A DNA stretch of 40,518 nucleotides from CAZTHC01 sp964613425 (GCA_964613425.1 CAZTHC010000003.1:1-40518); one strand, 5' to 3'. Shown: positions 8,063 to 17,068, counted from the stretch's first letter. Made by a program: numbers and translations. Notes: a model not told the origin generated them from the sequence alone.

Positions 8063-8678
8063 TTTTATTCCTTCTTTCCTGTTTTAAATAGATATATATT
8101 ATATTTATAATATGTACCATTTTTAGGTTAATTATACAATTCAAGTTAATTTTTAAGATGTTGTTTTCACCATATAATGGTCTTACAACATATTTATGAA
8201 GTTCTGAATTATACTTTTTAATTGTTTTCGCTAATAAAAACGAAATTGCTGTTGATACTCCAAATACTGCAAAAGATGTTATTACACAATCTTTAGTTCC
8301 TATTTTTATATCTAATTGAAACTTTGAAAATTCAAAATTTAACTTTTTTATTACTAAAGATATAAATTTTGTAAAAGAAATTTCATTATTAAATATTTCA
8401 ATATCCACTTTATTTTTTTTATTAACTATATTAATTCTTGAAAGAATTTTTTGATACTTTGGCTTTTTAATCTTTTCTGGATTAATATATATTTTAAATA
8501 GTGGAATTTTATTAAAAATGTACAATCCAACAATTATTTCATAAGTATATATTAATTTTTGATATTCATTTGTTAGATTAAGTTTTTGTACATTTATTTT
8601 TACTGTTGAAACTAGTAATAAAAATATTAGTAATAATATTAATATTAAAATTGTATACAAAATAAAGAATAGTATCAT
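8016..8678 (-). CDS. DUF2953 membrane-associated protein (YtfI-like)
   Basis: A 220-aa protein with a hydrophobic N-terminal segment (about 3-26), then a basic soluble region with the pattern of DUF2953 and a second hydrophobic stretch near 135-150. Gene order scpA, DUF2953, gerW matches the Firmicutes arrangement in which YtfI precedes YtfJ. Its last 15 codons overlap the gerW start in another frame and give a hydrophilic tail that may be neutral. The biochemical role is unknown; context suggests sporulation. Confidence 0.75.
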   Translation of the reverse strand: MILFFILYTILILILLLIFLLLVSTVKINVQKLNLTNEYQKLIYTYEIIVGLYIFNKIPLFKIYINPEKIKKPKYQKILSRINIVNKKNKVDIEIFNNEISFTKFISLVIKKLNFEFSKFQLDIKIGTKDCVITSFAVFGVSTAISFLLAKTIKKYNSELHKYVVRPLYGENNILKINLNCIINLKMVHIINIIYIYLKQERRNKNERTSNRRSYGYSHE

Positions 8679-8729
8679 ACAATAAATCTCCTATGATACT
8701 ATTCTTCCCATTACATTACTTTTTTAAAC

Positions 8730-9482
8730 TTAATTCCTTTTTGATTTTTTTACTATTATATCTCCAAAAATAACTTCTTGCTCGGCATTTACTTTATTTC
8801 TTCTTGTAAGTTCTAGTAATCCTGTAAAAGCTGTTACAACCTCTACCTTTTTACACTTATTTATAGAAAACAATTTATTAAATACAAAACTTGGTTTTCT
8901 AATTAGCTCTCTCAAAATGTCTTTTACTTTACTTGAAACGCTAACAGTTTCAGTAATTGCTATTTTTTCAATGTTTGCAGCATTTACATTTATCTTTTCT
9001 TTGTTTCTATTAATTAATTCTCTATATTTTTCTGGCAATATTCCCATTACATAAGTTGTTTCTAACTTTTGCTTTGGTAATTCTATTTTATCTGGGAATT
9101 TATAAAATCTTTTTGAATATACTTCAAATTTTTCTTTTAAAGCTTTTGAAATTTCTTTATATTTTTTATACTCTATAATTCTTTGAATTAATTGTTCTTC
9201 TGTAAGTTCTGCTTCATCATCTATTTGGTTTGGTAATAAACTTTTAGATTTAATATATAATAGTGTTGAAGCCATTACAATAAATTCACTAGTAACATCT
9301 AAATTTAGCTCCTCCATCTTGTTAATATATTCAATGTATTGATCTGTTATTTCACTAATGTTTACTTCGTTTATATTCATTTTATTTTTATCTACCAAAT
9401 GACATAATAAATCTAATGGACCTTCGAAATTATCTAGTCTTATTGCATATTTATTTGTTTCTAATGTTAAAATATTGTTCAT
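8730..9482 (-). CDS. scpA: Segregation and condensation protein ScpA (kleisin)
   Basis: A 250-aa kleisin subunit of the SMC-ScpAB condensin complex. The N-terminal signature FEGPLDLLCHLVDKNK is at about residues 19-34 and is followed by the helical SMC-neck-binding region. The C-terminal winged-helix part (about 165-235) would contact the SMC cap. Length is normal. scpB, which usually follows, is not in this window; a DUF2953 gene takes its place. The gene lies 35 bases downstream of recX. Confidence 0.93.
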   Translation of the reverse strand: MNNILTLETNKYAIRLDNFEGPLDLLCHLVDKNKMNINEVNISEITDQYIEYINKMEELNLDVTSEFIVMASTLLYIKSKSLLPNQIDDEAELTEEQLIQRIIEYKKYKEISKALKEKFEVYSKRFYKFPDKIELPKQKLETTYVMGILPEKYRELINRNKEKINVNAANIEKIAITETVSVSSKVKDILRELIRKPSFVFNKLFSINKCKKVEVVTAFTGLLELTRRNKVNAEQEVIFGDIIVKKSKRN

Positions 9483-9517
9483 TTCATACCCCTTGTAATA
9501 TTTTAGTAATTTATATT

Positions 9518-9949
9518 CTATATGTTTTTTATGGTCTCTTCTAAATATCCTTTTTTTCGTAAGTAATTTATTATTTCTTCCTTTGGTAATAAGTTTTCCT
9601 TTTTTACTAATATGTTTGTAGCTGATTTAAACTCATATTCTAATAAATCTTCTCTATTATTAAAAATATAATTTTCTATTAAGTCTTTACTTATTCCTTT
9701 AGTTAAAAGCTTATATTTTAGCTCTTTTAATGATAAGTTTTTTAAGTTTATATATTCATTAACACTTCTTACTATATAGTTCTCATCATCTATATATTTT
9801 TCTTGCTTTAAATATTCTATAACATCTTCCAATAAATTGCCAGCATTTTCGGAAAATTTTTGTCTAACTTCTCTTTCTGTTCTTTTTTTGAATAGAACGT
9901 ATTTTAATACTTTAGTTTTTAAAACATCATATTCTTCTATTGAATTCAT
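9518..9949 (-). CDS. recX: Regulatory protein RecX
   Basis: A 143-aa protein of three-helix repeats, typical of RecX, which binds the RecA filament and limits its activity. Recognisable parts are LKYVLFKKRTEREVRQKF and YIDDENYI. I place the start at ATG 9949 (MNSIEEYD), preceded by GGAG. An upstream in-frame ATG at 9976 would add MYTPSWRKN, but that codon lies inside a REP-like hairpin and has no ribosome-binding site. It follows recA by about 130 bases, the common recA-recX order, and the repeats between them may uncouple expression. Confidence 0.88.
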   Translation of the reverse strand: MNSIEEYDVLKTKVLKYVLFKKRTEREVRQKFSENAGNLLEDVIEYLKQEKYIDDENYIVRSVNEYINLKNLSLKELKYKLLTKGISKDLIENYIFNNREDLLEYEFKSATNILVKKENLLPKEEIINYLRKKGYLEETIKNI

Positions 9950-9964
9950 ATTTTTTCTCCAACT

Positions 9965-9987
9965 GGGCGTATACAATACGCCCCTAC
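9965..9987 (-). repeat. REP-like hairpin type A
   Basis: GGGCGTATACAATACGCCC (9965-9983) followed by CTAC and a TTTTGCAATATG tail. Lies between recX and recA. Confidence 0.85.
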
Positions 9988-10015
9988 ATTTTGCAATATG
10001 TTCATTATTTTTCTT

Positions 10016-10043
10016 GCGGGTCGTCGAAGACGCCGACCCCTAC
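10016..10043 (-). repeat. REP-like hairpin type B
   Basis: Stem GGGTCG...CGACCC with an inner CG/CG pair, preceded by GC and followed by CTAC and a TTTGACAATATG tail. In tandem with the type A copy 28 bases away. Confidence 0.85.
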
Positions 10044-10077
10044 ATTTGACAATATGTTCATCATTTTATTTGCGTTT

Positions 10078-11121
10078 TTATTCTTCGTCTTCTGGTTTAA
10101 TATCATCTGCTAAGCTTTTTTCAAATGCTTGTGAAAAGTTATCTCTTATTTTCTTTTCTAATTCTTCTAATATTTCTGGATGGTCATGTAAATATGTTTT
10201 TACGTTTTCTCTTCCTTGACCTATTCTTTCTCCATTGTAACTAAACCATGCTCCACTCTTTTCTACTATTTCTAGTGTAACTGCTAAGTCTAATATGTTT
10301 CCTTCTTTAGATATACCTTTTCCATATACTATGTCGAACTCTGTTTCTCTAAATGGTGGTGCAACTTTATTTTTAATTACTTTAACTCTTGTTCTACTTC
10401 CTACAACTTCTCCTTCTGTTTTAATATTTTCAATTTTTCTAATATCTAATCTAACAGAAGAATAGAATTTAAGTGCTCTACCTCCTGGAGTTACTTCTGG
10501 ATTTCCAAACATAATTCCTACTTTTTCTCTTAATTGGTTTATAAATACAATAACTGTTTTAGATTTGTTTATGACACCTGCTAATTTTCTCAATGCTTGA
10601 GACATAAGCCTTGCTTGTAAGCCAACATGTGCATCTCCCATATCTCCATCTATTTCTGCCTTTGGAACTAGTGCTGCAACAGAGTCTACAACTATAATAT
10701 CTATAGCACCACTTCTTGTTAATGCTTCTGCTATTTCTAATGCTTGCTCGCCTGTATCTGGCTGTGAAACTATTAAGTTATCTATATCTACTCCTAAGTG
10801 TTTTGCATATATAGGGTCTAATGCGTGTTCTGCATCTATAAATGCTGCTTCTCCACCTAATTTTTGTGCTTCAGCTATCATATGTAATGCTAATGTTGTT
10901 TTTCCTGAAGATTCTGGTCCAAATACTTCTATTATTCTACCTCTAGGTATTCCACCTATTCCTAATGCTACATCTAAGCTTAATGCTCCTGTTGGTATTG
11001 CTTCTATATTCATTTCTTGGTAATCTCCTAGTTTCATTACTGAACCTTTACCAAATTGTTTTTCTATTTGTCCTAATGCTGCTTCCAAAGCTTTTCTTTT
11101 TTCTTCATTTTCTTTACTCAT
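10078..11121 (-). CDS. recA: Recombinase RecA
   Basis: A 347-aa RecA, normal length. Walker A GPESSGKT lies at residues 68-75 and the IIVVDSVAAL Walker B strand near 140-149. The L1/L2 DNA-binding loops are present (MSQALRKLAG; FINQLREKVGIMFGNPEVTP split over the L2 region). The C-terminal tail is acidic (PEDEE). It catalyses homologous pairing and stimulates LexA cleavage. ATG at 11121 is preceded by AGGAGG, and the promoter carries an SOS box. No in-frame CGG codon was found. Confidence 0.98.
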   Translation of the reverse strand: MSKENEEKRKALEAALGQIEKQFGKGSVMKLGDYQEMNIEAIPTGALSLDVALGIGGIPRGRIIEVFGPESSGKTTLALHMIAEAQKLGGEAAFIDAEHALDPIYAKHLGVDIDNLIVSQPDTGEQALEIAEALTRSGAIDIIVVDSVAALVPKAEIDGDMGDAHVGLQARLMSQALRKLAGVINKSKTVIVFINQLREKVGIMFGNPEVTPGGRALKFYSSVRLDIRKIENIKTEGEVVGSRTRVKVIKNKVAPPFRETEFDIVYGKGISKEGNILDLAVTLEIVEKSGAWFSYNGERIGQGRENVKTYLHDHPEILEELEKKIRDNFSQAFEKSLADDIKPEDEE

Positions 11122-11147
11122 CCGTAATTCCTCCTACTTTCTTTCTT

Positions 11148-11194
11148 CAAACGTATGTTTGTAATTATTATATATGATTAATTTTTTTTGTCAA
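11148..11194 (-). promoter_or_regulatory. recA promoter with LexA (SOS) box
   Basis: On the minus strand: TTGACA (11189-11194), a 16-base spacer, TATAAT (11167-11172), then CAAACATACGTTTG (11148-11161) at about the transcription start. The latter matches the Gram-positive LexA consensus CGAACRNRYGTTYG at 13 of 14 positions. recA is therefore expected to be repressed by LexA and induced by DNA damage. Confidence 0.85.
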
Positions 11195-11230
11195 TACTTT
11201 TTGCAAATTTTTTCGAACATTTTTTCGCAA

Positions 11231-12802
11231 TTATTTTGTTTTACTTTCTACATACCAATTTTCTATATTATAAAAAACATTATATATGTTTGGTGTTATA
11301 TCCCCCATTAAATTTGAATTATATAATATGTTATTTGTGCTAAAATATAATGGTATAATAGGTATTTCACTATCATAGACATTAATAATTCTGTTGTATT
11401 TTTCTTTTAAATCTTTATAATTCTTTATGTCCTCTGCTTCTTTTAATAGTTGCCTAATTTCTTCGTTTGAATAATTTGATAAATTGTTATCTCCTATGTA
11501 TTTACTTAAATCTGGTGATACTGACATATATTCATTATTCAAAATCAAATCATACTCTTGTGAATATATGTAGTCGTTCAATTGAGCTCTAGGAATTTTA
11601 TTTATATTTATTTTTATTCCAAATTGTTCTAACTGATTTTTAATATTTTCTGCAACCGTACCTATCTTATTGTTATCATCAATAACTATCATTTTTAATT
11701 CTAATTTACTTGCAATATCGTCTTTAGTTTTTTCCCATATTGCTTCTTTTTGAACCCATCCGTTTTTTAATAAAATGCTTCTAGCTTCTACTACATCATA
11801 GTTTATAGAATAACTTTGTCCTTCATATATATAATTGTTATAGTCTAATGGAAAATTTGCTAATATATATTTATTATTGTAAATACTTGACACAATATTA
11901 GTTCTATCTATGTACATTTGTATAGCTTGTCTTACTTCCTTTGAAGATAGTCCATCTTTTTCCGTATTTATTGCAATATAGCAAAAATCATTCCCTACTA
12001 TATTTTTTACGCTATATCCTATTTTTCCAACATAATCCTCATAATTAACATTTTCTGTATTTATTAAATCTACTTTACCCATTTTAAAGCTATTATAAAC
12101 TTCACCCATAGATGAATATAGCTTAACTATAATTTTTTCTATTTTATATTTGTCTGTACAATTATTGTAATTTTGAACTAATACTATTTCACTTTCATTT
12201 ATTGTATCTACCTTATATTTTCCACTACCTATTGGCATATTGTCATTATAAGCATTCTTTTCAATTATTGGAAAGGTTAAATAATATTCAAAAAAAGGAA
12301 CTTGTCTATTTAATTTTATTTTTATAGTCTTTTCATCCAATACTTCAATGTTTTCTATGTATTTAACGTTATTCGAATACACTGAATTCGCATTTCCTTT
12401 TATTTTTTCTATTGTATATTTTACATCATTTGAAGTTACTGCATTCCCGTTGCTAAACTTCTTATCTCCTAATTTTATTATATAATCCTGATTCTCTATC
12501 AATGACCATTCTGAAGCTATACATTGCTCTGTTTTATAATCGCTTGTTATATTTATTAAAGGCTCATATATTATTCTTGAAATATCTTGAACATTTTTGT
12601 TCTTACTTATTATTGGATTCATTGTGTCAAATTCAGCTATTGCTAAATTCATTGTTGGAAGTATTCTAATATATTCTGGTGTTATATCTTGTTCTTGTGT
12701 TTTTTTTGAATTTAATTCTTGTTGTTTTACTATATATATTGTTACTATTACTAATACAATTAGAAATATAATAAAAATTAATCTTAAAGCATTGCCTCTC
12801 AA
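11231..12802 (-). CDS. Membrane-anchored extracellular solute-binding protein, family 5
   Basis: A 523-aa protein with one N-terminal transmembrane segment (about 6-25) and no lipobox cysteine, followed by a peptide/nickel-type substrate-binding domain (SBP_bac_5). Typical segments are YEPLINI, FSNGNAVTSNDVKYTIEKI, IGSGKYKV, EVRQAIQMYIDR and PRAQLNDYIYSQEYDLIL. Such proteins normally deliver peptides to an ABC importer, but no permease or ATPase genes are nearby, so this is an orphan receptor. It sits between spoVS and recA, where Bacillus has a different gene. Cargo unknown. Confidence 0.8.
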   Translation of the reverse strand: MRGNALRLIFIIFLIVLVIVTIYIVKQQELNSKKTQEQDITPEYIRILPTMNLAIAEFDTMNPIISKNKNVQDISRIIYEPLINITSDYKTEQCIASEWSLIENQDYIIKLGDKKFSNGNAVTSNDVKYTIEKIKGNANSVYSNNVKYIENIEVLDEKTIKIKLNRQVPFFEYYLTFPIIEKNAYNDNMPIGSGKYKVDTINESEIVLVQNYNNCTDKYKIEKIIVKLYSSMGEVYNSFKMGKVDLINTENVNYEDYVGKIGYSVKNIVGNDFCYIAINTEKDGLSSKEVRQAIQMYIDRTNIVSSIYNNKYILANFPLDYNNYIYEGQSYSINYDVVEARSILLKNGWVQKEAIWEKTKDDIASKLELKMIVIDDNNKIGTVAENIKNQLEQFGIKININKIPRAQLNDYIYSQEYDLILNNEYMSVSPDLSKYIGDNNLSNYSNEEIRQLLKEAEDIKNYKDLKEKYNRIINVYDSEIPIIPLYFSTNNILYNSNLMGDITPNIYNVFYNIENWYVESKTK

Positions 12803-12876
12803 AAAATCACTTCCTTTCTCAGTATAATATACTATTTTGAAGTTTTTTTCAATGCTTTTGCCTAATTATTTATACG

Positions 12877-12960
12877 TTGCGGAAGACGCAATTTCTGCAA
12901 TTTTAAATGCAATATCCAAACATATTATCACCGACAAGATTTGACGGGTTGTTTACGATA
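12877..12960. repeat. Degenerate repeat cluster (type B remnant and third repeat type)
   Basis: TTGCG-GAAGA-CGCAA at 12877-12891 looks like a decayed type B hairpin. It is followed at 12922-12960 by a copy of the third repeat (ATATTATCACCGACAAGATT and onward), which also occurs at 17168 and 27869. Confidence 0.55.
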
Positions 12961-12975
12961 TAATTGTAAATACAA

Positions 12976-13001
12976 AAAAGAGCTATTTTATATAGCCCTT
13001 T
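12976..13001 (-). terminator. Terminator of spoVS
   Basis: On the minus strand AAGGGCTA (13000-12993) pairs with TAGCTCTT (12985-12978) with one G-U pair around a 7-nt loop, followed by a T run. Located just after the spoVS stop. Confidence 0.75.
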
Positions 13002-13029
13002 ATTATATACTTTGGTTAATATAGCAACT

Positions 13030-13293
13030 TTATTTTCGAGACTCTATTATAAGCTTCATTCCAGTTCTATTCTCCCCCTCTACTTCTACCTCTGCAAATG
13101 CAGGGATACAAACTAAGTCTACTCCTGATGGTGCTACAAATCCTCTCGCTATTGCTACAGCTTTTACAGCTTGGTTTAAAGCTCCTGCTCCAATTGCTTG
13201 CATTTCTGCTTTACTAGTTTCTTTAACCAATCCAGCAATTGCTCCCGCTACAGAATTTGGATTTGATTTTGATGAAATCTTTAAAACTTCCAT
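13030..13293 (-). CDS. spoVS: Stage V sporulation protein S
   Basis: An 87-aa Alba-fold protein, near-identical in pattern to SpoVS (MEVLKISSKSNPNSVAGAIA at the N-terminus, GAGALNQAVKAVAIARGF, then PAFAEVEVEGENRTGMKLII). SpoVS acts in sporulation from the septum-to-engulfment stages onward. ATG at 13293 is preceded by AGGAGG. It follows ymdB, an order seen in Bacillus, where rny precedes the pair; rny is not here. Confidence 0.95.
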   Translation of the reverse strand: MEVLKISSKSNPNSVAGAIAGLVKETSKAEMQAIGAGALNQAVKAVAIARGFVAPSGVDLVCIPAFAEVEVEGENRTGMKLIIESRK

Positions 13294-13431
13294 TTTTTTG
13301 CCTCCTACTTTCTATTTTTTTGTTTCATTTGTTACATACATATTTATATTATATAGTTAACAAATTGTCTATAGATTTTTGGTAAAAAAAGGAAATTTTC
13401 GTCGTGAAAAATATACATTTTTCGCAGTTTT

Positions 13432-14205
13432 CTACATATTTATTCTAGTAATTTTTTCTGCTCGACAATTTTCATCATTTATTTCTATTATGCATCCATT
13501 AAGAATTGACTCTTTATCTGCACTTATTTTATATCTTTCTGGAAGTGATGTTAAAAATCTTTTAATTGAAGCACTTACCTCCATACCAATTACAGATTTC
13601 TTAGGTCCTGTCATACCTACATCTGTTATATATGCTGTTCCGCCTTCTAGCACCTTTTCATCTGCAGTTTGAACATGTGTATGCGTACCAAATATTGCTG
13701 TAACTTTACCATCTAAGAAATAAGATAATGCTATTTTTTCTGCTGTTGCTTCAGCATGAAAATCTATTATTGTAATATCTGATTTACCTTTTATTTGGTT
13801 TAGTATTTCTTCTATTGCTGTAAAAGGATTATCAGATAACACATTCATATCTACTCTACCAATTAAATTTATAACAGCTATTTTTTTATTATTGCATTCG
13901 TAAATTCCATATTTATTTCCTAATACATTTTTTGAATAATTAGCTGGTCTCAATAATTGTTTATTATCTATTATAGAAAAAATATCTTTTTTACCCCATG
14001 TATGGTTTCCCATTGTAACAACATTTACTCCTAAAGCTAATAATTCATTAAAGATATTTGCAGTTATTCCCATACCTTCAGCTGAATTTTCTCCATTTGC
14101 TATTATGAAATCTATATTTTGCTCTTTTCTCATTTTAGGTAATATTTCTCTAAGCTTTTTTAATCCTGTTTCACCTACAATATCTCCTATTATTAGTATT
14201 TTCAT
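13432..14205 (-). CDS. ymdB: YmdB family calcineurin-like phosphodiesterase
   Basis: A 257-aa protein of the TIGR00282/YmdB family. Predicted metal ligands are in place: Asp8 (GDIVGETG), Glu39 and Asn40 (NGENSAEG), Asn67-His68 (GNHTW), His150 (DFHAE), and His175 and His177 (GTHTH). Family members hydrolyse 2',3'-cyclic nucleotides, and in Bacillus YmdB affects biofilm, motility and developmental gene expression. It begins 17 bases after the first ackA gene ends and probably shares its transcript. A further spoVS follows. Confidence 0.92.
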   Translation of the reverse strand: MKILIIGDIVGETGLKKLREILPKMRKEQNIDFIIANGENSAEGMGITANIFNELLALGVNVVTMGNHTWGKKDIFSIIDNKQLLRPANYSKNVLGNKYGIYECNNKKIAVINLIGRVDMNVLSDNPFTAIEEILNQIKGKSDITIIDFHAEATAEKIALSYFLDGKVTAIFGTHTHVQTADEKVLEGGTAYITDVGMTGPKKSVIGMEVSASIKRFLTSLPERYKISADKESILNGCIIEINDENCRAEKITRINM

Positions 14206-14222
14206 CTCTGCCTCCTTAATTT

Positions 14223-15410
14223 CTATTTTACTAATGCCAATGTATCTCTTGCTATTACAAGTTCCTCATTTGTTGGAATAATATATGCCTTTATCTTTGA
14301 GTCTTCTGTAGAAATTTCTGTTTCTTCACCTTTTACATTATTTGCATTAACATCTATTTTTAGTCCCATAAATTCTAAATATTCACATATACTTTTTCTT
14401 ACATTTATTTGATTTTCACCTATTCCACCTGTGAAAACAACTGCATCTATACCCTTCATTTCAGTTGCATATTTTGCTATAAATTGCGCAACTGTTTTAT
14501 TAAATATTTCAACTGCTGTTTTTGCTTCATCATTTTCAAAAGAAGCATTTTCTATTTCTCTAAAATCTGGTACTAATTTTGCAATTGCAGATATTCCTGA
14601 TTTTTTATTTAATATTGTATTCATTTCTACTGGTGTTAAATTTTCTTTTTCCATTATATATGTAACTACAGATGGATCTAAATCCCCAGACCTTGTTACC
14701 ATTGCTATTCCACCTAATGGGCTAAGTCCCATACTTGTGTCTATACATTTTCCTCCATCCACTGCACAAATACTTGCGCCTTGTCCTAAATGACATGTTA
14801 CAATTTTTAAATCTTCAATATTCTTATTCATCAAATTAGCACATATTTTTGAAACATATTGATGTGATGTTCCGTGTGCTCCATATTTACGAACACGCAA
14901 ATTCTCATAATATGTATATGGTATTGGATATAAATAGCTTGATTTAGGCATTGTTTGATGAAATGCTGTATCAAATACTGTTACCATTTTTACTCCAGGC
15001 ATTTCTCTTTGACAAGCACGAATTCCTAATATTGCTGCTGGATTGTGAAGTGGTGCTAGAACAGCACATTCTTGTATTTGCTCAATTACTTTTTCTGTAA
15101 CAAGTACAGATTTATCAAAAATTTCTCCTCCATGCACTATTCTATGTCCTACTGCACTTATTTCATTCAAATCTGAAATAACTCCATATTCTGAATTTGT
15201 TAACTCTTGCATTATTATTCCTAAAGCTTCATCATGATTCATAACTTTTTGGTTTTTTACATATTTTTTGTCTGCTACCTTATGGGTTAGAAAAGCTGCA
15301 TCTTCTCCAATTCTTTCGTAATTTCCTTTTGCCATTACAGACTCATCTTCCATGTTTATTAATTGATATTTCAATGATGAACTTCCACAGTTTAATACTA
15401 ATATTTTCAT
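14223..15410 (-). CDS. ackA: Acetate kinase, copy 1 of a tandem pair
   Basis: A 395-aa acetate kinase that makes ATP and acetate from acetyl phosphate. Visible motifs are NCGSSSLKYQ at residues 7-16, GHRIVHGGE, DTAFHQTMP, RKYGAHGTSHQYVS, HLGQGAS, and GGIGENQ near the C-terminus. I place the start at ATG 15410, 7 bases after AAGGAGG. An in-frame ATG at 15449 upstream has no such site. It is a close paralogue of the gene at 15731-16921, and all active-site motifs are intact. A type B repeat and an unexplained structured stretch separate the two copies. Confidence 0.95.
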   Translation of the reverse strand: MKILVLNCGSSSLKYQLINMEDESVMAKGNYERIGEDAAFLTHKVADKKYVKNQKVMNHDEALGIIMQELTNSEYGVISDLNEISAVGHRIVHGGEIFDKSVLVTEKVIEQIQECAVLAPLHNPAAILGIRACQREMPGVKMVTVFDTAFHQTMPKSSYLYPIPYTYYENLRVRKYGAHGTSHQYVSKICANLMNKNIEDLKIVTCHLGQGASICAVDGGKCIDTSMGLSPLGGIAMVTRSGDLDPSVVTYIMEKENLTPVEMNTILNKKSGISAIAKLVPDFREIENASFENDEAKTAVEIFNKTVAQFIAKYATEMKGIDAVVFTGGIGENQINVRKSICEYLEFMGLKIDVNANNVKGEETEISTEDSKIKAYIIPTNEELVIARDTLALVK

Positions 15411-15475
15411 TTTTTCCTCCTTGAATGTTTTATTTTTGGGTATATGCAAATTTGTAATATATTATAAATATGTTT

Positions 15476-15503
15476 GCGGGTCGTCGAGGACGCCGACCCC
15501 TAC
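15476..15503 (-). repeat. REP-like hairpin type B
   Basis: Stem GGGTCG...CGACCC preceded by GC and followed by CTAC. Intact copy in the ackA-ackA intergenic region. Confidence 0.85.
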
Positions 15504-15550
15504 AAATTATAATATAATTTGTATAAAATAAAATATTAAATTTTGAAAAA

Positions 15551-15640
15551 AGCGCATTGATAAAAATTGAGCTAGAAGCTCTTGAAAAATTTCATGGAAA
15601 GAGTTCAAGCTTGTCTTGGAAGGGTGCCATGATATTTTTT
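15551..15640. other. Structured intergenic segment of unknown nature
   Basis: Contains GAGCT-AGA-AGCTC (15569-15581) and an overlapping alternative pairing of AAGCTCTTGAA (15577-15587) with TTCAAGCTT (15604-15612). It is GC-richer than its surroundings and ends at T-rich sequence. It could be a small RNA, a mobile-element remnant or an interspersed repeat. I do not recognise it. Confidence 0.3.
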
Positions 15641-15730
15641 TAGAGTTTCTGTGATAATTTTTTGAACGAGCATTTTTGAAAAATTTATATATTTTATTTG
15701 AATTAAATACAATTAATCTGTTTTCCTTTA

Positions 15731-16921
15731 TTATTTTATTAATTCTAATGTTTCTCTTGCTATCATTAATTCTTCTTCTGTTGGTACTATCCATACTTTT
15801 ACTTTTGAATTAGGTGCAGATATTTCTCTTTCCACTGCTTTTACTTTGTTTAATTCTTTATCTAATTCTACTCCCATAAATTCTAAATAACTACATACGT
15901 CTTCTCTTGTTATTGGTCCTCTTTCTCCAACTCCTGCTGTAAATGTTATTACATCTACTCCATTCATTGCAACTGCATATTTTCCAATGTATTGTGCTAT
16001 TATATATGCATATTCTTTTAATGCAAATATTGCTCTTTCATCTCCTTGTGCTGCTGCTTCTTCTATATCTCTATTATCTGCAGATATTCCAGATAGAGCT
16101 AATAATCCAGATTTTTTGTTTAATATTGCATTCATTTCTGCTGGTGTTAAATTCTCTTTTTCCATTATATATGTAACTACAGATGGATCTAAATCTCCAC
16201 TTCTACTTCCCATAGCTATTCCACCTAATGGTGTTAACCCCATACTTGTATCTATACATTTCCCATTTTGTATTGCACATAAACTTGCACCTTGTCCTAT
16301 ATGGCAATTAACTATTTTTAGTTCTTCTACTGGTTTTCCTAAAAGCTCTGCAATTCTTCTAGATACATATTTATGTGATGTTCCATGTGCTCCATATTTA
16401 CGAATACCATATTTTTCATAATATTCATATGGTATTGGATATATATAATGCTCTTTTGGCATTGTTTGATGAAATGCTGTATCAAATACTACTACATTTG
16501 GTTTTCCTGGTAGTTCTTTAATACATGCTTCTATTCCTTGTAAATGTGCCGGATTATGAAGTGGTGCAAATTTTATTGCATCTTTTATACCTTCTACAAC
16601 TTCGTCTGTAACTATTGCAGATTTTGTAAATTTTTCTCCTCCATGCACTATTCTATGTCCTATTGCGTTTATCTCATCTAATGTTGAAATAACTCCATGG
16701 TCTGCATCTGTAAATTGCTCCATTACAAGTTTTATTGCTTGGTCATGATTATCTACTGGATGCTCAAATTTGAATTTTTCTCCATTTACTTTATGTGTTA
16801 AAAATGATTCTCCTACACCTATTCTTTCGTAATTTCCACTTGCCATTACTTCTTCATTTTCCATATCTATTAATTGATATTTTAATGATGAACTTCCACA
16901 GTTTAATACTAATATTTTCAT
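15731..16921 (-). CDS. ackA: Acetate kinase, copy 2 of a tandem pair
   Basis: A 396-aa acetate kinase with all family motifs: NCGSSSLKYQLIDMENEEVM at the N-terminus, IVHGGEKF, DTAFHQTMP, RKYGAHGTSHKYVS, HIGQGAS, and AGVGERGP in place of the GGIGENQ of copy 1. ATG at 16921 is preceded by AGGAGG. It lies between pta and the other ackA, so the order pta, ackA2, ackA1 forms an acetate-producing cluster, although repeats separate all three. The divergence between copies suggests an old duplication that has been kept, perhaps with different regulation or substrate range (propionate or butyrate kinase activity). Confidence 0.95.
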   Translation of the reverse strand: MKILVLNCGSSSLKYQLIDMENEEVMASGNYERIGVGESFLTHKVNGEKFKFEHPVDNHDQAIKLVMEQFTDADHGVISTLDEINAIGHRIVHGGEKFTKSAIVTDEVVEGIKDAIKFAPLHNPAHLQGIEACIKELPGKPNVVVFDTAFHQTMPKEHYIYPIPYEYYEKYGIRKYGAHGTSHKYVSRRIAELLGKPVEELKIVNCHIGQGASLCAIQNGKCIDTSMGLTPLGGIAMGSRSGDLDPSVVTYIMEKENLTPAEMNAILNKKSGLLALSGISADNRDIEEAAAQGDERAIFALKEYAYIIAQYIGKYAVAMNGVDVITFTAGVGERGPITREDVCSYLEFMGVELDKELNKVKAVEREISAPNSKVKVWIVPTEEELMIARETLELIK

Positions 16922-16971
16922 TTTCTTCCTCCTAATATTTTTATATATTTTCTTATTTTATAATATTTTTT

Positions 16972-16994
16972 GGGCGTATGCAATACGCCCCTAC
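16972..16994 (-). repeat. REP-like hairpin type A (ATGC variant)
   Basis: GGGCGTATGCAATACGCCC followed by CTAC and a TTTGCAATAT tail. Confidence 0.85.
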
Positions 16995-17019
16995 AAATTT
17001 GCAATATATTTTATTTTCT

Positions 17020-17041
17020 GGCAGAGATGAAACCCTGCTAC
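17020..17041 (-). repeat. Possible third REP-like hairpin type
   Basis: GGCAG...CTGC followed by TAC. On the minus strand this is GTAGCAGGG...CTGCC, again a hairpin starting at a GTAG. Confidence 0.45.
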
Positions 17042-17068
17042 CCACAGGTTTTATTTACAATTTCTTTT

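Larger units (their letters stand above)
15411..15730. other. Intergenic stretch between the two ackA genes
   Basis: 320 bases with no supported gene. It holds a type B REP-like repeat (15476-15503) and, at about 15540-15640, a GC-richer segment with nested inverted repeats. A minus-strand open frame from 15507 to 15794 crosses it but has no ribosome-binding site and overlaps ackA. Confidence 0.6.

Noticed and set aside
9950..9976. Upstream ATG of recX adding nine residues
   Set aside because: The codon lies in the repeat region, lacks a ribosome-binding site, and a good one precedes ATG 9949.
15507..15794. 95-aa minus-strand open frame between the ackA genes
   Set aside because: It overlaps the 3' end of ackA in another frame, has no ribosome-binding site, and crosses the REP-like repeat and structured segment; composition is that of non-coding DNA.
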